DNA from: Mytilisepta virgata
Lineage: Eukaryota > Mollusca > Bivalvia > Mytilida > Mytilidae
NCBI GenBank assembly: GCA_028015205.1
Contig: CM051519.1
Span: 38,917,979 to 38,981,978 of the forward strand
DNA length: 64,000 bases
Reading direction: 5' to 3'
Of this stretch, positions 1 through 11,272 are shown one piece after another. Numbering within the stretch: the stretch's first letter is position 1; each line of letters starts with the position of its first letter. The notes beneath the pieces were generated by a model. The model saw only the letters and a list, made by a program, of their open reading frames with translations. It was not told where the DNA came from and did not search any database. Made by a program: the position numbers and the translations under genes.

Positions 1-1612
1 CCCATAGGGATTCTATCATGTCAAAAATAAAATCAGATATACCCCAATCATCTAAATCGATTATCCTACTCAAATAATCCGCTCTCTCGTTGTACGATCT
101 AGGGATCCATACCATTTCTAAGTTCACATTGTGTTTCAAACAAATTCGAAAAATATCTAAAGCTAAAGATTGAAGGACGGATTTAGTACTGCCCTTGCTC
201 ACAATGCTCACTACATTTTGGTTATCTGTGAACCATTTTAAATTCTTGCCAGACATTTGTGCAAGTAATGATAAAAATACTTTTTTAACTGCAGTTAACT
301 CCTTCCAAGTGGAACTGTTAGTTTTTTCTATCTCCGACCACATACCATGAGCTATACTGAAAGGATTTTCAACACTATAACCACCGTAACCTGTATTGCT
401 TGCATCGCTATAAACAATACGTTGACATGAAACATCATGATTAAAATGCTTAATATTAACTTCGTGTAAATTCTGTTTCCAAAAGTTAATCTGATCTAAA
501 CTTTCATCTGATAAAATAATGTTACTATTCCATGACAAAGCTCTATTGATATCGATAGACAAATATTTCGTCATTAAATATACAATGTTACCTACTACCA
601 TAGATGTCGAGATTATCTGTCCGACTAAAGAAGCCACTTTTCTAACATGCACTGTGTTTTTCTTGCTCAAAAAATTGTCAATATCACTAATCGTAGATTC
701 AATTTTATATAAACGATTGTCGGGAATCTGAAAAATTCCTCTCTCTGTGTCTATAAACGTACCTAACCACATTAAAGTTTTGGTAGGCGTCCACAATGAC
801 TTCTCTGCCTTCGGCACAAATCCGCTCTGTATTAAATCAGATTTTACCTGTATAGCCATGTCATTACATAATGTCTCATCAGTATTAATACCTAGACCAT
901 CGTCTAAATACATAACTACCTGCTTACCTTCACCTCGCCATTTCTTAATAAGTGGTCTAGTGAGTTTTGTAAAGATATAACAGGCAGAACTAAGGCCAAA
1001 GGGTAAAACAAGAAATTTAAAATACCTAACTATGCCATCGAAGTTCCAAGAAAACCCTAAATATTTAGTATGTGGTTCATAAATATCAAGGTGATGATAT
1101 GCACTGGTAATATCATACTTAAAAAGGAACGCATCTTTTTCAATATATTGTTTGGCTGTTCTCATATCTTCAAATTTTACACTCTGTTTCCATAAATGTT
1201 TGTTAATTTCCCGCAAGTCTAAAATTAGACGCTTCTTACCGTTAGATTGAATAGATACTGTCAGCGGGTTTACAACTAACGGAGGAGTCGAACATTCCTC
1301 AATTAAATTCCTGATCAATAAATCGTGAATAGCAGTACACACGAACTCAGAATTGTTCAATGCGGACAAATTGTTAGGTAAATAAATAGAAATAGGATTA
1401 GAATAAAAAGGCAAAATGTAACCTAATCTAATTGTCTCTATGATAAAAGACGGAGCACCTATGTCAATCCAAAATTGTAAACAATTTTTCAGTCTATCTT
1501 TAACAATTATATCTGACTGACCTTGCTCATATTCATAATAATCATTTGTCAAACCAGTACTAATGTTTTGATTATCAGAAGAAGTTAAAAAATACTCATC
1601 TTTTAAAAATTC
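1..1612 (-). CDS. DIRS-like retrotransposon reverse transcriptase / RNase H, partial
   Basis: Reading the minus strand from about 1612 to base 1 gives one uninterrupted frame that leaves the window at the left edge. It contains a reverse-transcriptase core (LILDLREIN, then FKYDITSAYHHLDI, LPFGLSSACYIFTKL and the catalytic YLDDG at about 1155-850) followed by RNase H (YSDASNTGYGGY, WKELTAV, TDNQNVVSI, NERADYLSR) near 430-40. This RT plus RNase H style, with no protease before it, resembles DIRS-type tyrosine-recombinase retroelements; the recombinase would lie beyond base 1, so the class is inferred. The frame is shifted by one base relative to the upstream gag and stays open back to at least about 1720 inside gag, so translation by frameshift or re-initiation is likely. 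No stop or frameshift is seen, so the copy may be young. Confidence 0.85.
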
Positions 1613-2363
1613 ACTGTGGTTTGCCTTGTGCTGCTGGTTTACTGCTGTTGACGTACGGACAGTTCGACCTGTAATGCGTGAATGATCCACATGCGAAACA
1701 TTGACCCCTTTGTGGTCTTCCAGCGTTGAAGCCTTGTTGGAAGGGGAATCCATAACCGATAGGCTGCTGGGCCCCACGAAAGGGCATCGGAACTATTCCT
1801 GGAGATGCACCGAGCAAAGAATGATTTTGGCGAAATTTCGACCCTTTGTCAACCGATTTAGATTTAGCTTTCTTCTTCCTGACTGCCCTATTGTCGGCGC
1901 GAATAATCCTCGATTCGTCGTCTGTGTCACTTGCAATGGGATTAGCGTCGTACTGCTTAGCGGTATCCCATCCTCCCTCGGAAGTATCAGCTATCTTGAT
2001 GAGCTTATTGCGATGTTTAATCTTGTCAATAGTGGCGGAAATGAGGTCTTTTGCATAGTCAATTTTTCCATTTTCTAAAGCCCAAAGAGATTGAACTAGC
2101 TCGTCGAGATTTTCAGTGTTAAAAGTAAATTGAATGTTATTACCTTCATATTTCCACTTAAAGGAAGTGTCAACTTTCAACTTCTTAACATGGGATTTCA
2201 TCAAATTGTTCGCTCCCTGAATTTCGTCGCGAAGACCTCCAATTTTTTCGGAAACTTTGGCATCGATAATAGCCTCTATATCCTTACTTTGTTGATTAAC
2301 TGCATTTAAAACTGTCCGTAAGGATACACTTTCGTCACTACATTCACCTGGCTCGGCCATCAC
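1611..2363 (-). CDS. Gag-like protein of the DIRS-like element (CCHC zinc knuckle)
   Basis: A 250-residue open frame begins with MMAEPGECSDESVSL and ends at a TGA at 1613-1611. The N-terminal 100 residues are charged and helical (IEAIIDAKVSEKIGGL), the middle is basic (RKKKAKSKS at about 160-170), and the C-terminus carries a zinc knuckle CFACGSFTHYRSNC of the CX2CX4HX4C type at about 222-235, expected to bind element RNA. It lies directly upstream of the RT frame and overlaps it, which is the usual gag-pol layout. Two plus-strand open frames over the same bases are shadows. The intact frame argues for a recent insertion. Which retroelement family it belongs to depends on the pol part outside the window. 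Confidence 0.8.
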   Translation of the reverse strand: MMAEPGECSDESVSLRTVLNAVNQQSKDIEAIIDAKVSEKIGGLRDEIQGANNLMKSHVKKLKVDTSFKWKYEGNNIQFTFNTENLDELVQSLWALENGKIDYAKDLISATIDKIKHRNKLIKIADTSEGGWDTAKQYDANPIASDTDDESRIIRADNRAVRKKKAKSKSVDKGSKFRQNHSLLGASPGIVPMPFRGAQQPIGYGFPFQQGFNAGRPQRGQCFACGSFTHYRSNCPYVNSSKPAAQGKPQ

Positions 2364-3284
2364 GAAAACGAAAACGCACTAGAAAATTTACTGTCCTATC
2401 GAGTAGACCCTGTCGTGCTGAATGAAGAAAAGCGGGAAAATTCTCGCTTTATAACACAACAACGCCCCCTATGGGCAGATAACACATAAGAAAATAATTT
2501 CACGCTAATTCATAAATTCAAACGCTTGAAATTATATTAATCAAACTTAATATAATTAGTTCTCGCCGTGATATGGCTTAAATGTATCCCACACGACGTA
2601 AAACAATATTCAATCAATCAATCATTGACTGTGTATTACGAATAATGTCGGATTTATCTACGCAGTATGGAACGCCGTAACTGTCTTATAGTGTAGATAT
2701 TTAATGTGTCTTGTCACTTTGACTTTACGTCCTATCATTTCTACTTTATATTATGTGCATGTGCCTTTATTTCCTGACACTTCGTCTCTGTGTTTTGTCA
2801 AATATACTATTTGTTTTGTCAAGCAGTTGTATGTTATGTCATTGCTAATCTTTTTATGTGCAATATACATTACATTATGTTGTAATTACTATATATTCTG
2901 TGAATACATATAAACTTTATGATCAAACACCTTTACGTTCTGTCATCTTTCTTCTATGTTTTGTCTATTCTTCCTGTCGTTATATCAGTTAATAAGCGAG
3001 CGAAGCTCTCTCTTTAAGGTAGAGATGTCAATCGAATTATTCCTACTACTATGCTAAAAAGTTTTAGCAACATGGCGGCTCCATGCGAAATCTCGTTCCG
3101 CTATTGCTTCCGACGTGATTACGTAAATAGAGATTATCTTAAACAAAATAAGTTATTTATGGACTTTTTTAACATTCAGTGTCATGAAATTAAAGATAAC
3201 TACGAAAGAATCCACCTGGAATTAAATTTGACAAGAAAAAAACTGCAGACACAGTGTCACATTTTCCCGCCACGGTAACCGGAC
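2364..3284. other. Upstream flank of the DIRS-like element; no clear gene
   Basis: This stretch lies 5' of gag on the minus strand and probably includes the element's leader and terminal repeat, but with only one end in the window I cannot place a border. The interval 2700-2990 is T-rich low-complexity DNA with repeated tttgtca words that recur at 3580-3800. A 75-codon plus-strand open frame at 3051-3278 (contains NMAAPCEISFRYCFRRDYV) ends without a splice signal I trust and is left uncalled. Confidence 0.4.
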
Positions 3285-3375
3285 AAATCGGCCAAAGGAC
3301 AACTCTTTCCATAACTACTCGGACCGTGTTATTGGACAATTCGGACCGTGTCATCGGACAACTCGGACCGTGTGA
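3285..3375. repeat. Short tandem repeat, about 21-bp unit
   Basis: The word cggaccgtgt followed by t/catcggacaact is repeated about three times between 3318 and 3375, with more degenerate copies (ccggacaaatcgg, ggacaactc) just before it. No coding frame spans it. Confidence 0.6.
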
Positions 3376-3951
3376 AGTAACACCATTGATAATAATGAAC
3401 TTAATACGTTGAAGTGAGATTGTTACGCCATTACGATGTTTTCACTAAATACCGACAAAGCAAACGTAAAAACCTTACGCTTCGCTCGCTTTCCAGGTCA
3501 CACTTTTTTCATATTAATTGCGTCCTGTCTCAAATAGGTCTGTTATGTCGAATGTTCTAAACGTTTGGTCTGATTACCTTTTTGTTCTATGAAAAGCTGG
3601 TGATGTTCTGTTTAAATTGCTTTACGTTGTGTTTGTACATATGTATCTTCTGTGACAAACTGTATATGGTATATGGTGTTTTCTATATTTGTTATGCCAA
3701 TCAATTGGTACTTTCGCTTTACGTTCAATATGTTTTGTCAGTTCACAGGTACGTTATGTGCAAACACAAATTACGTTATGATAAACGCCTGTGTGACACA
3801 GATTAATCAAAACGCTATCGTAACATAGAAATATCGTTATAAACATACGGAGTAACCGGGTAACACATTTGCTCCGAAATATTGGTGTTTAAGCTCCAAA
3901 TTTTACAGAATAGAAAATAGACAATGTTCAGATGTTGGATTCCCTCATAGA
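3373..3951. other. Non-coding stretch, nothing recognised
   Basis: AT-rich sequence with T-rich tttgtca words similar to 2700-2990. The open frames here have no codon structure, domain or splice context I can support. Confidence 0.4.
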
Positions 3952-4080
3952 TAAGGCCACACCTAATTGATCTTTAGTACTTTGGAATTCGCTTTTTTTG
4001 ACAATGTAATTTTTTTCTTTGCCAATTCTATTTCCAAAAATACTGAAAATATATCCCAAATTCTCTATTTTTCAAGAAAA
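3952..4080. mobile_element. Fragment of a foldback MITE (family also at 26787 and 52920)
   Basis: Starts with taaggccacacctaattgat and continues with ctttggaattcgc and a later ccaaattctctatttttcaag, matching in order the left halves of the two complete copies at 26787-27107 and 52920-53256. The right terminal repeat is not seen, so this is a truncated copy. Confidence 0.6.
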
Positions 4081-4809
4081 TAATAATACAAATTGTTCTC
4101 CTGCGATTTTTTCCAACCACTGGGTGCATATTTTACTTTTAAAATTACTATATCCAGGGGAAGATCTATTATTGTTATGCTTCTGACTATTATCATTATT
4201 ATTTGTATTATTATTATCATTCCGCCAACCGTACCAACAGAGTTTTCAAGATATCGGGAAGATATTTGGTACATGATATGTTTCCGACATTAAGCCTGCT
4301 AGTCTGGACCATTTAAAATTAAAGTTATTGGCTCTAGTAAAAAAATAACTGTTCCTCTATTTTTTCTAACGTTTAAAGTTATGAAAGCGAAACTTTGTTA
4401 AATGGTTTGATGAAGCTCAGTGCATAGTTTTAAGGCAACTTTTCGTATTTCGAATTTACTGCATATCTGGGAGTTATCGCCCTGACTTATAAGAATACAT
4501 TCTGAAACCCCTAAAATTTTCGCACAATTATATTCTATTGGACTTCACCGTTCCAAAAATGTACATTGTTCTGATGGTTTTCGTAAAATATTGCAAATTT
4601 GAGAAATCCCGGTCCCCCTTTTCTCGGTTTCCGTGAAAGCCGGAAAAAGGGCCAAACGACTTAAAACTTATATGAATAGCTAGCGAGGCCTTTAGTCTTC
4701 ATGATTCAAATCCAAAAGTATCCTGCAAAAAGTCGGAATTTTCAAAAAATACTTTTCAACAATATTTGTCTCTTTGGATATAAAATGGATAATGGAAAGT
4801 GTCATTTTT
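4081..4809. other. Non-coding stretch with an ATT-rich microsatellite
   Basis: Contains a degenerate ATT/ATC run at about 4165-4225. Opposing open frames across it (plus and minus) are products of that low-complexity sequence. I see no gene. Confidence 0.4.
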
Positions 4810-6130
4810 TCTCTACTGACTAGTGGTGCTCTTATGCTTCCGCAGGTCAAATATAAATTTAGGTTTAGGTATTAGGCAAGGGGCAGGTTGAGGAATATCT
4901 ATTGAAGCTGTTTTATCTAGGTCGGTAACTTTGGCTGAAATGTGTGGTTTCATACGAATGTCAAAAGGAGGAATTTTATTTTCATTTTTTGTTTCAAAAA
5001 TATCCTCACAAATAGGACTAAAAGACAGTAATGGGCAGGATTTGAAGTATATGCTTTTAACTTGGTCATATACCATAAACCCAGTTTAATTCTACAGTTA
5101 TAAAGAGACATGTCATTTGCCTCTACATACATGACATATAGACTTTCCACGGGAGATGTTCTGAACGCCCCAAGGCCAAACGTAGGCCTTGGTGTTAACA
5201 GTGTCAAACATTTTGAGGTGTGATTTTCGAGCAGAACCACAAATAATAGAACCGTAATCGACCTCACTAGAGATCTATGGAAGTTTAACAAATTTTTTTA
5301 TTAGGACCTCATTCAGTACTTCAAACAACTTTTAAAATATCAAATTCTTTTATGCACGTAGCTTTTAGCATCTTGATATGAGGTAGAAAGGAGAGATTAC
5401 TATCGAAAGTAAATCACAAGAATTTTGTTTCTTTCACAACTTTGATTGATGAATTGTAGAGCTTAAGTTTTGGGTCTAAATGTAATGTTCGTTTATTAAA
5501 AAATGCATAAATACTGCTTTAGAGGAGGAAAATTTAAAACCATTTTGCATAGCCCATTTTTCAATTCTATTTAACGACAATTGTAATTGCCTCTCTATGT
5601 TGTTCATATTTTACTTAAAAGACATATGAAAATACACATAGAGAGATCCTTCAACATTTTTTGCAGAGTTTTGGCTAGACTGTTTATTTTAATGCGGAAT
5701 AAAGTAACACAGAAGATGTTTCCTTGAGGAACTCCTATCTCCTGTTAAAATGGGTCAGACATACTGGTATTAACCTTGATCCTGAACTGTCTGTTGGATA
5801 AGAAATTGTCAATATATTAGGTAGGTAGCCTACCTTTCAACCCCAGATCTATTGAAATACCATATTTCCATGTGGTGTCGTATTCTTTTTCAATAACGAA
5901 AAGACCGACATCACATGATCACCTTTAGCAAACCCTTTGCGTATAAACGATTCGAAGCGATCGAGATGATCTAACGTGCTTCTACCCTGCCCGAACCTAC
6001 AGTCACCAGGAGACCGTCTCTAGGAACTGTGGCCAGCTTCCACATTTAGGGTGGGTCACTAGTTTTCCCCGACATTATTGAGTAAATCCAAGGGTATTTG
6101 CAATGAGGTATCTGGAAGATGTTCAAGAAT
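4810..6130 (-). pseudogene. Broken jockey/CR1-like LINE reverse transcriptase
   Basis: The minus strand carries recognisable pieces of a non-LTR retrotransposon RT in order but in different frames. Near 5990-5860 there is RFESFIRKGFAKGDHVMSVF then a region equivalent to the family's E/DKAYDTTW motif, here degraded. Near 5735-5680 is GVPQGNIFCVTLFRIKIN, the hallmark GxPQG motif. Near 5265-5130 is SEVDYGSIICGSARKSHLKM, then a shift into GAFRTSPVESLYV, and at 5076-4813 the C-terminal region ending RKHKSTTSQ. Several stops and frameshifts separate these, so it is a dead copy. Jockey-like assignment comes from these motifs and their spacing; the 5' half is missing or beyond recognition. Confidence 0.8.
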
Positions 6131-7024
6131 ACCTCCGATCTACCTGTAAAGCGCCCCAATGAAGCCATAAACAATTAAACAAATAAACAATACATATATC
6201 TCGTCTAATATTGTTTGTAATAAACATGATTAGCAGGAGACAGACTGTTTGGTTTAACTTCTACGACAATGTGAAATTCTACACCTTGTTTCTGTGAGAA
6301 TAAAGAAATAGGCAATGATCGAATGATAAAATGATTTTTAAACATTGAATAACTTTATTTTATTTGTTATTGAAGTACTTTTTGAAGAAAAAACATGACA
6401 CTTTTGATTTACGACTTTTGGTTTTAGGACTTCACACAAATCGATTTTGGCTCCACCTATAAACATATAGCTGACCCCCACAGATCACTGAGATAAAATT
6501 ATTTATTGATCTCAGAATGATACGTTATTATAATTAGTTGTTTAATAAATCAAACCAAAACCTTCTTATCTAGGGGTAATGTTTATCATATTGTTGCGGA
6601 ATTTCCCTAAAACTTACACTTTACATGTACATGATGCAAGTGTGGCTGCAACAGAAATGTTCAATATTTAAAAAATATTTAGCTTTCCTTTAAGCAATTA
6701 AAGGAGGAATTATCTCTTTCTCTTTCAACATTTCACAATGCAGTCTAAACTTTTAAATAATTGTTTGCTTTCTCTTTCTTGAAATCAATTAAATAGTCAA
6801 ATTATGTATTCTCAAATTCCTATCTACGATTTTCAAATAGTTGTCACCTTAACTGTTACGATAAGTTCAGGTATCTAATAAGATATTGATTACTGCATAT
6901 ATATATATATATATAAAAGATAAAAAAGATTTTTCTTAACCTGTTACAAACATTTTAATGCTAAACTTTGTTTTTTTTATTTCATAATTTATTTTTCTCC
7001 TACAACCAATCCGATATCGGGCGA
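6131..7024. other. Non-coding AT-rich stretch
   Basis: Holds a short (TA)n run at about 6897-6915 and otherwise no open frame, repeat copy or splice pattern that I can support. Confidence 0.4.
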
Positions 7025-8555
7025 TATATACTCTCTCAAAAAAGAAACGCAACATACAGAAAATAGGAAATTTACTTCATATATTATTTTCATAATTTAT
7101 GATATAAATAATTTACACAGGAATGCAAAAATTGGCACACTTCTTGTTCATGAGTTCTTTTACCTTGGAATATCACAGTTTGTCACATATTGTCAATAAA
7201 TCACTCATAAATTGTCAATATCTGGTATGTCCACCATTTGCTTGTAACACAGCCCCGACTCTTCTTGGCATAGATTGAATTAAACGCTGAGTTCGAACAC
7301 GCGGTATCCTTTGCCACTCAAACTGAAGTGCCTGCTGTAATTGTTGCAGATTTTGCGGTGGTGGTTGTCGTTGGCGCACGCGCCGATCCACTTCATCCCA
7401 CAAATGTTCAATTGGATTAAGATCGGGTGATCGTGACGGCCAACGGATCACATTGACATTCTGTTGTTCTAAAAAGTCTACTGTTACACGTGCTGTATGT
7501 GGTCGGGCATTGTCGTGCTGAAAAATTTCTCTCCGAATGTCAATTACGGGCAATAAATGAGGTCGTAAAATTTCGTCTCTATACCTAACAGCGTTCAGAT
7601 TGCCTTGGATATGTATCAGCTGTGTGTTTCTGGCATAAGAAATAGCGGCCCACATCATAACACTGCCTCCGCCAAAATTGTCTCTCTCCACAACACAGTT
7701 TTGCGCAAAACGTTCGTTTCGGCGCCTATACACACGTATGCGACCATCTCGCTTTTCCAGTTGAAAACGTGACTCATCGCTGAACCATACTCTTCTCCAG
7801 TTCTGTAAATTCCATGCACGAACTGTAGTACACCATCTAACCCTCGCTCGGCGGTGTTGGCGTCTCAGTGTTGCTCCAAAGTAAGGTCTTCTTGCCCTCA
7901 ATCCATGAGAACGTAACCGATTGCGTACTGTCTGTGCTGATATACGGCGCAACCCAGGGACGTTTACAGCTGTTTCTGTTGCAGCAATAGTCCTATTCCG
8001 CAGATGGAAAAGTCTGATGTAACGATCTTGCGCCCTGGTTGTAACACGCGGGCGCCCTGAACGTGGCCGATCTGTCGTAGTACCAAGCTGCAGGTAGCGT
8101 CCCCAAAGGCGTGAAATTGTGCTACGATGAACATTGTACGTTACAGCAACAGCATTCTGTGATTCTCCGGCCTCTAGTCGTCCGATAGCGATATTCCGGG
8201 TAGCAGCGTCTAACCTTGGCATAGCGTCACCTCATCAGAATTTTATTTTACGAATGCATTCATGAAAAGAAATACCGGGTTTTTATACCGACTGACTGAG
8301 TTAAAAAATAACCCATGATTTGCACGTGAAAGTCGACCCAGTTTTTGGCAATGCGTAAAACGTAGGGTGTCCCAGATTGCGACCAAAGTCGTTTACGGGT
8401 GGATGAATTTAAATGATTGTATCTGGAAACTTTTTATGAAGGTGTAATTATGATCATGTGTACATATATTTTGATATTTATTGGTTATTTGTCCGGAAAA
8501 ATAATATTTCAAAAAGATAATCTGATGTTGCGTTTCTTTTTTGAGAGAGTATATA
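7025..8555 (-). mobile_element. Complete Tc1-like DNA transposon
   Basis: A 31-bp perfect terminal inverted repeat lies at 7025-7055 and 8525-8555: the left end runs tatatactctctc and into aaagaaacgcaacat, and the right end is its exact reverse complement. The ends are embedded in TATA, as expected for insertion into a TA dinucleotide that is duplicated. The element is about 1.53 kb and contains a single uninterrupted transposase frame, the normal size and layout for Tc1. Identical ends and an open transposase suggest a recent arrival. Confidence 0.93.
7215..8222 (-). CDS. Tc1-family transposase (DD34E), 335 aa
   Basis: The enzyme would cut and paste the surrounding element by binding its terminal repeats. 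Residues 1-60 form the first helix-turn-helix (AIGRLEAGESQNAVAVTYNV, then STISRLWGRY), followed by a GRPRVTT hook typical of Tc1 paired-like domains and a second helical region (RRISAQTVRNRLRSHGL). The catalytic part has WFSDESRF with the first aspartate, the GGGSVMMWAAIS signature, QHDNARPHTA with the second aspartate, and LNPIEHLWDE with the glutamate; I count 34 residues between the second D and E. Length is normal for the family. The ATG start gives MPRLDAATRN and lies 303 bases inside the right terminal repeat. No stop or frameshift is present, so it may be functional. Confidence 0.95.
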   Translation of the reverse strand: MPRLDAATRNIAIGRLEAGESQNAVAVTYNVHRSTISRLWGRYLQLGTTTDRPRSGRPRVTTRAQDRYIRLFHLRNRTIAATETAVNVPGLRRISAQTVRNRLRSHGLRARRPYFGATLRRQHRRARVRWCTTVRAWNLQNWRRVWFSDESRFQLEKRDGRIRVYRRRNERFAQNCVVERDNFGGGSVMMWAAISYARNTQLIHIQGNLNAVRYRDEILRPHLLPVIDIRREIFQHDNARPHTARVTVDFLEQQNVNVIRWPSRSPDLNPIEHLWDEVDRRVRQRQPPPQNLQQLQQALQFEWQRIPRVRTQRLIQSMPRRVGAVLQANGGHTRY

Positions 8556-8802
8556 ATCAGAGAATATGGCGAGAGGTGTAATATTTGTAGGTTTGATTTT
8601 TATTTCTCTTTTTTTATTTGCCTATACCAGCACAAAAATAAATTTTCAATTAGGAATTTGTTTGACTTATCTGTTTGATTTTTACCTGGTTGATGGCACT
8701 GCTCGGGTGGTATTGCTTGATCTAAAAGAAATTATATTTAGTTAAACTCACTTAAACAAATATAGTAACGGTTTGATAAAGCATGATTTTTAAGACAATT
8801 AA

Positions 8803-9048
8803 CAAAAATTACCAGAAATTCCTAAGGCTCTTCCTTTTGATGCAGAGGAAGCCGTTAGCTGAGTCTGGATTCCTATTTGTATTTTAGGTAAAATTGTTTT
8901 GGGTTTTGATGGTTATAAATTCATTATATCTTTAACCGGTTTTCCAACATTTTGATCTTGAGCACTGCTGATGAGTTGTCAGTCAACGAAATTGCCATAC
9001 ACTGCAAGAAATTTATTTCGGTATTTCGTGATAAATTTTATTTTATAA
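8803..9048. repeat. Left arm of a 2.7-kb inverted repeat
   Basis: This arm reads ttaccagaaattcctaaggc, then gctgagtctggattcctatt, ttttgatggtt, gcactgctgatgagttgtca and tttatttcggtatttcgtga. The same words occur in reverse complement and reverse order at 11273-11490. A direct partial copy lies at 24355-24442 and an inverted partial one at 11623-11688, so it is a dispersed family. Function unknown. Confidence 0.8.
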
Positions 9049-9779
9049 TTAATATTGGGAACGTCCTGATTTGGCTATAAGTTGTGAGCCCTTGCTTCAT
9101 TATTGAAGATATGATTTCAAGATGAAAAGAAGCAATAAAAGCACACCACTTGCTATTATTACTACAATCCAGTGTAACTTACATCTGTACTTCAGTTCAC
9201 TACTAGTTTGTAACTAATACACAGATTCACCACTATTTTGTTATATTTTTTATTAATAAATTGCATATATATCCTCATTAATATGTTATTTCGTTACTGA
9301 TTTCTGAAATCAATTTTGTTTGTTGATGCAGATATATTGTAATTTTAAAATTACATCTGCATTAAATATTTCCATGAGCGGAATTTGTATAGAAACAAAT
9401 AGAAGGGAATTTGAACCGTTTGACAGCTATAAACAAGAACGTAGATTTTTTTTTAAAGAAACTGAATAGTATTTTTTGGGGCGTGATTTTATTAAAAATG
9501 CAAAAAAAAAAATGTAAAATATTCATCAAAAGTTGATTTTACTTTGAACATCAACGACACATCAAAACCAGTAAGTCGAAATTTTTATCTAGGCTCAAAA
9601 ATCTTTTTTTGTTACTAATTGTTCGTTATTCATTGATTTAAGAGAATCGGAATAAAACTTAACCAAGAAAAGCCATTTTTCACATCTGCGTTTTCTTACT
9701 ATCGCTATCAGCTTTGGTTTAAAGCTCTTAAAAATATCGATAATCAGAAACCAATGTTAGACACAGAATAATGACTTAC

Positions 9780-10121
9780 TTATTTGGAATCCATTAAGGA
9801 CGCACTGCAGTTGTATAAATGGATAAATATTTATTTCGGCTACAGCTGCGGGCCGATATCCATCGATACAGCTACATACACCATCCTTACATTCGGTTGT
9901 CTGTGATCCATCTGAACAAAAACTATTTCTCTTGTAACAAGGTTCCCCCAGCAGCATTGGTTCCGTTTGAAACACGGGTTTCTGCTTGCAGTAAGTAATT
10001 TTAGTGTTTAATTTCACTGACGTATAACCATAATTACATACACAATGTTTTGTGTCGTCACAGTGAGAAAACAATCCACGACACCGCATACCGTCAAGAC
10101 ATTTCTCCCCAATTTCAGAAA
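9780..10121 (-). CDS. Exon of a cysteine-rich EB/EGF-like domain gene
   Basis: The minus-strand exon follows an acceptor (attataatttcag) and ends at a GTAAGT donor at 9779-9774. It starts with two bases and ends with one base of split codons (phase 1-1), encoding about 113 residues with two cysteine-rich units: GEKCLDGMRCRGLFSHCDD, then HCVCNYGY, and GEPCYKRNSFCSDG, ECKDGVCSCIDGYRP. The spacing resembles EB or EGF-like modules found in secreted proteins and scavenger-type receptors of invertebrates. It joins in phase to the upstream exon at 17144-17281 (that exon ends with A, this one begins with TT, giving Ile). Neighbouring exons on either side, signal peptide and membrane anchor are not identified, so the protein's identity is open. 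Tandem phase-1 modules are typical of exon shuffling. Confidence 0.75.
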
Positions 10122-11272
10122 CTGAAATTATAAATATTTGTTTTAGTTATAGTTTGTAGCAAAATAATACTTACTTTTATATTTACATTGTCATGATTGT
10201 GCAGCTGCTTTTCACAATTAAAAATAATCATTCTAAGGTTAAATAGTTCAGGCCAATTTGAATAGAACATTTGTTGAACGGTCCTTGAGTAGCGTTCCTT
10301 TAAGAACAGTATGTGTGGATCGGATCTTACATCAATATTTCCGTCTTCATTAGAATGAGAAAAATCTTCTCTCCTGGAACATGTAGAACTACTGGTCAAG
10401 TTAAGATCAATTATTGTAGGTTTCCCTTTTTAGAAATTCGTCCAGGTGTGCGGTAATATGACCACAATTCTACACAAACATATAATAAACATATAGAATG
10501 CGAACTACAAAACAATAGTCTAAAAAGGTGCAAAACGACATTAAGGTCGTTGAGACTCTGGATATTCAAAACATTCAAACGTGTTTTCTGATGAACCATG
10601 GTTTTCTTTTCCTAATATTTCAAAGACGTCACGTGATACAATATACCATGAATATTCATAGGAAATAAGATTCCCCTTTCTCCATTTTAATAAAATCAAG
10701 GTTTGTCTAGGTCTAGTTACCTTCTGAAATATAAAGATTTATATAATTCGTTAACGAAAAGTGACGCATTTATGTGTGTTTCGTCTTCCTCGACCTTCTT
10801 TGCAGGTGAGACAAAAATTAGAGTCTCAGTTATATCCCGCCCGGTACAATAACGTATCCTGAAAGTGGCTAGATAATGCTGTGAATGGCGAAGAATAACT
10901 TCATAATTTTATATTTTTGCCTTGACAATGTGTACTGAACTGCGCTTTTGCGTACAAGTGGTTACACCTCCGCTTGCTAGAAACAAACCAAGACCCCCCT
11001 CCAGCCTCTTTCGCCAGTGGACACTATTATAAAAGAGAAACACCCAACTTTAAGTTAAAATTATTTAATTATATTATAGAGACCTTAACAGGTTGAGTAA
11101 CATTATTAAGCAATAACTAAACATCGTTTTTCCTAAGTGTTCTTACTGAAACTCCACCCTCATTTGATCTTCCAAAATTATACTTTTTAACCCTCTATCT
11201 TAAGATGGGTGTCATTAGGAGAAACAAGGAACATTGGGATATGATTCTGTAAAATATTGAAATCATCAAGTA
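10122..11272. other. Intron of the cysteine-rich gene; nothing else recognised
   Basis: Lies upstream (minus strand) of the exon at 9780-10121. Short open frames at 10115-10399 and 10411-10599 lack domains and splice context. A short stretch around 10930-11030 is more GC-rich but has no readable feature. Confidence 0.4.

Noticed and set aside
1701..2078. Plus-strand open frames opposite gag
   Set aside because: They are antisense shadows of the minus-strand gag frame, which has a zinc knuckle.
3051..3278. Plus-strand frame beginning MLKSFSNMAAPC
   Set aside because: Plausible composition but no domain, splice site or repeat partner; not enough to call a gene.
9757..10089. Single-exon 110-residue secreted protein
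   Set aside because: The apparent start and stop lie inside or beyond splice sites; the real unit is the phase-1 exon 9780-10121.
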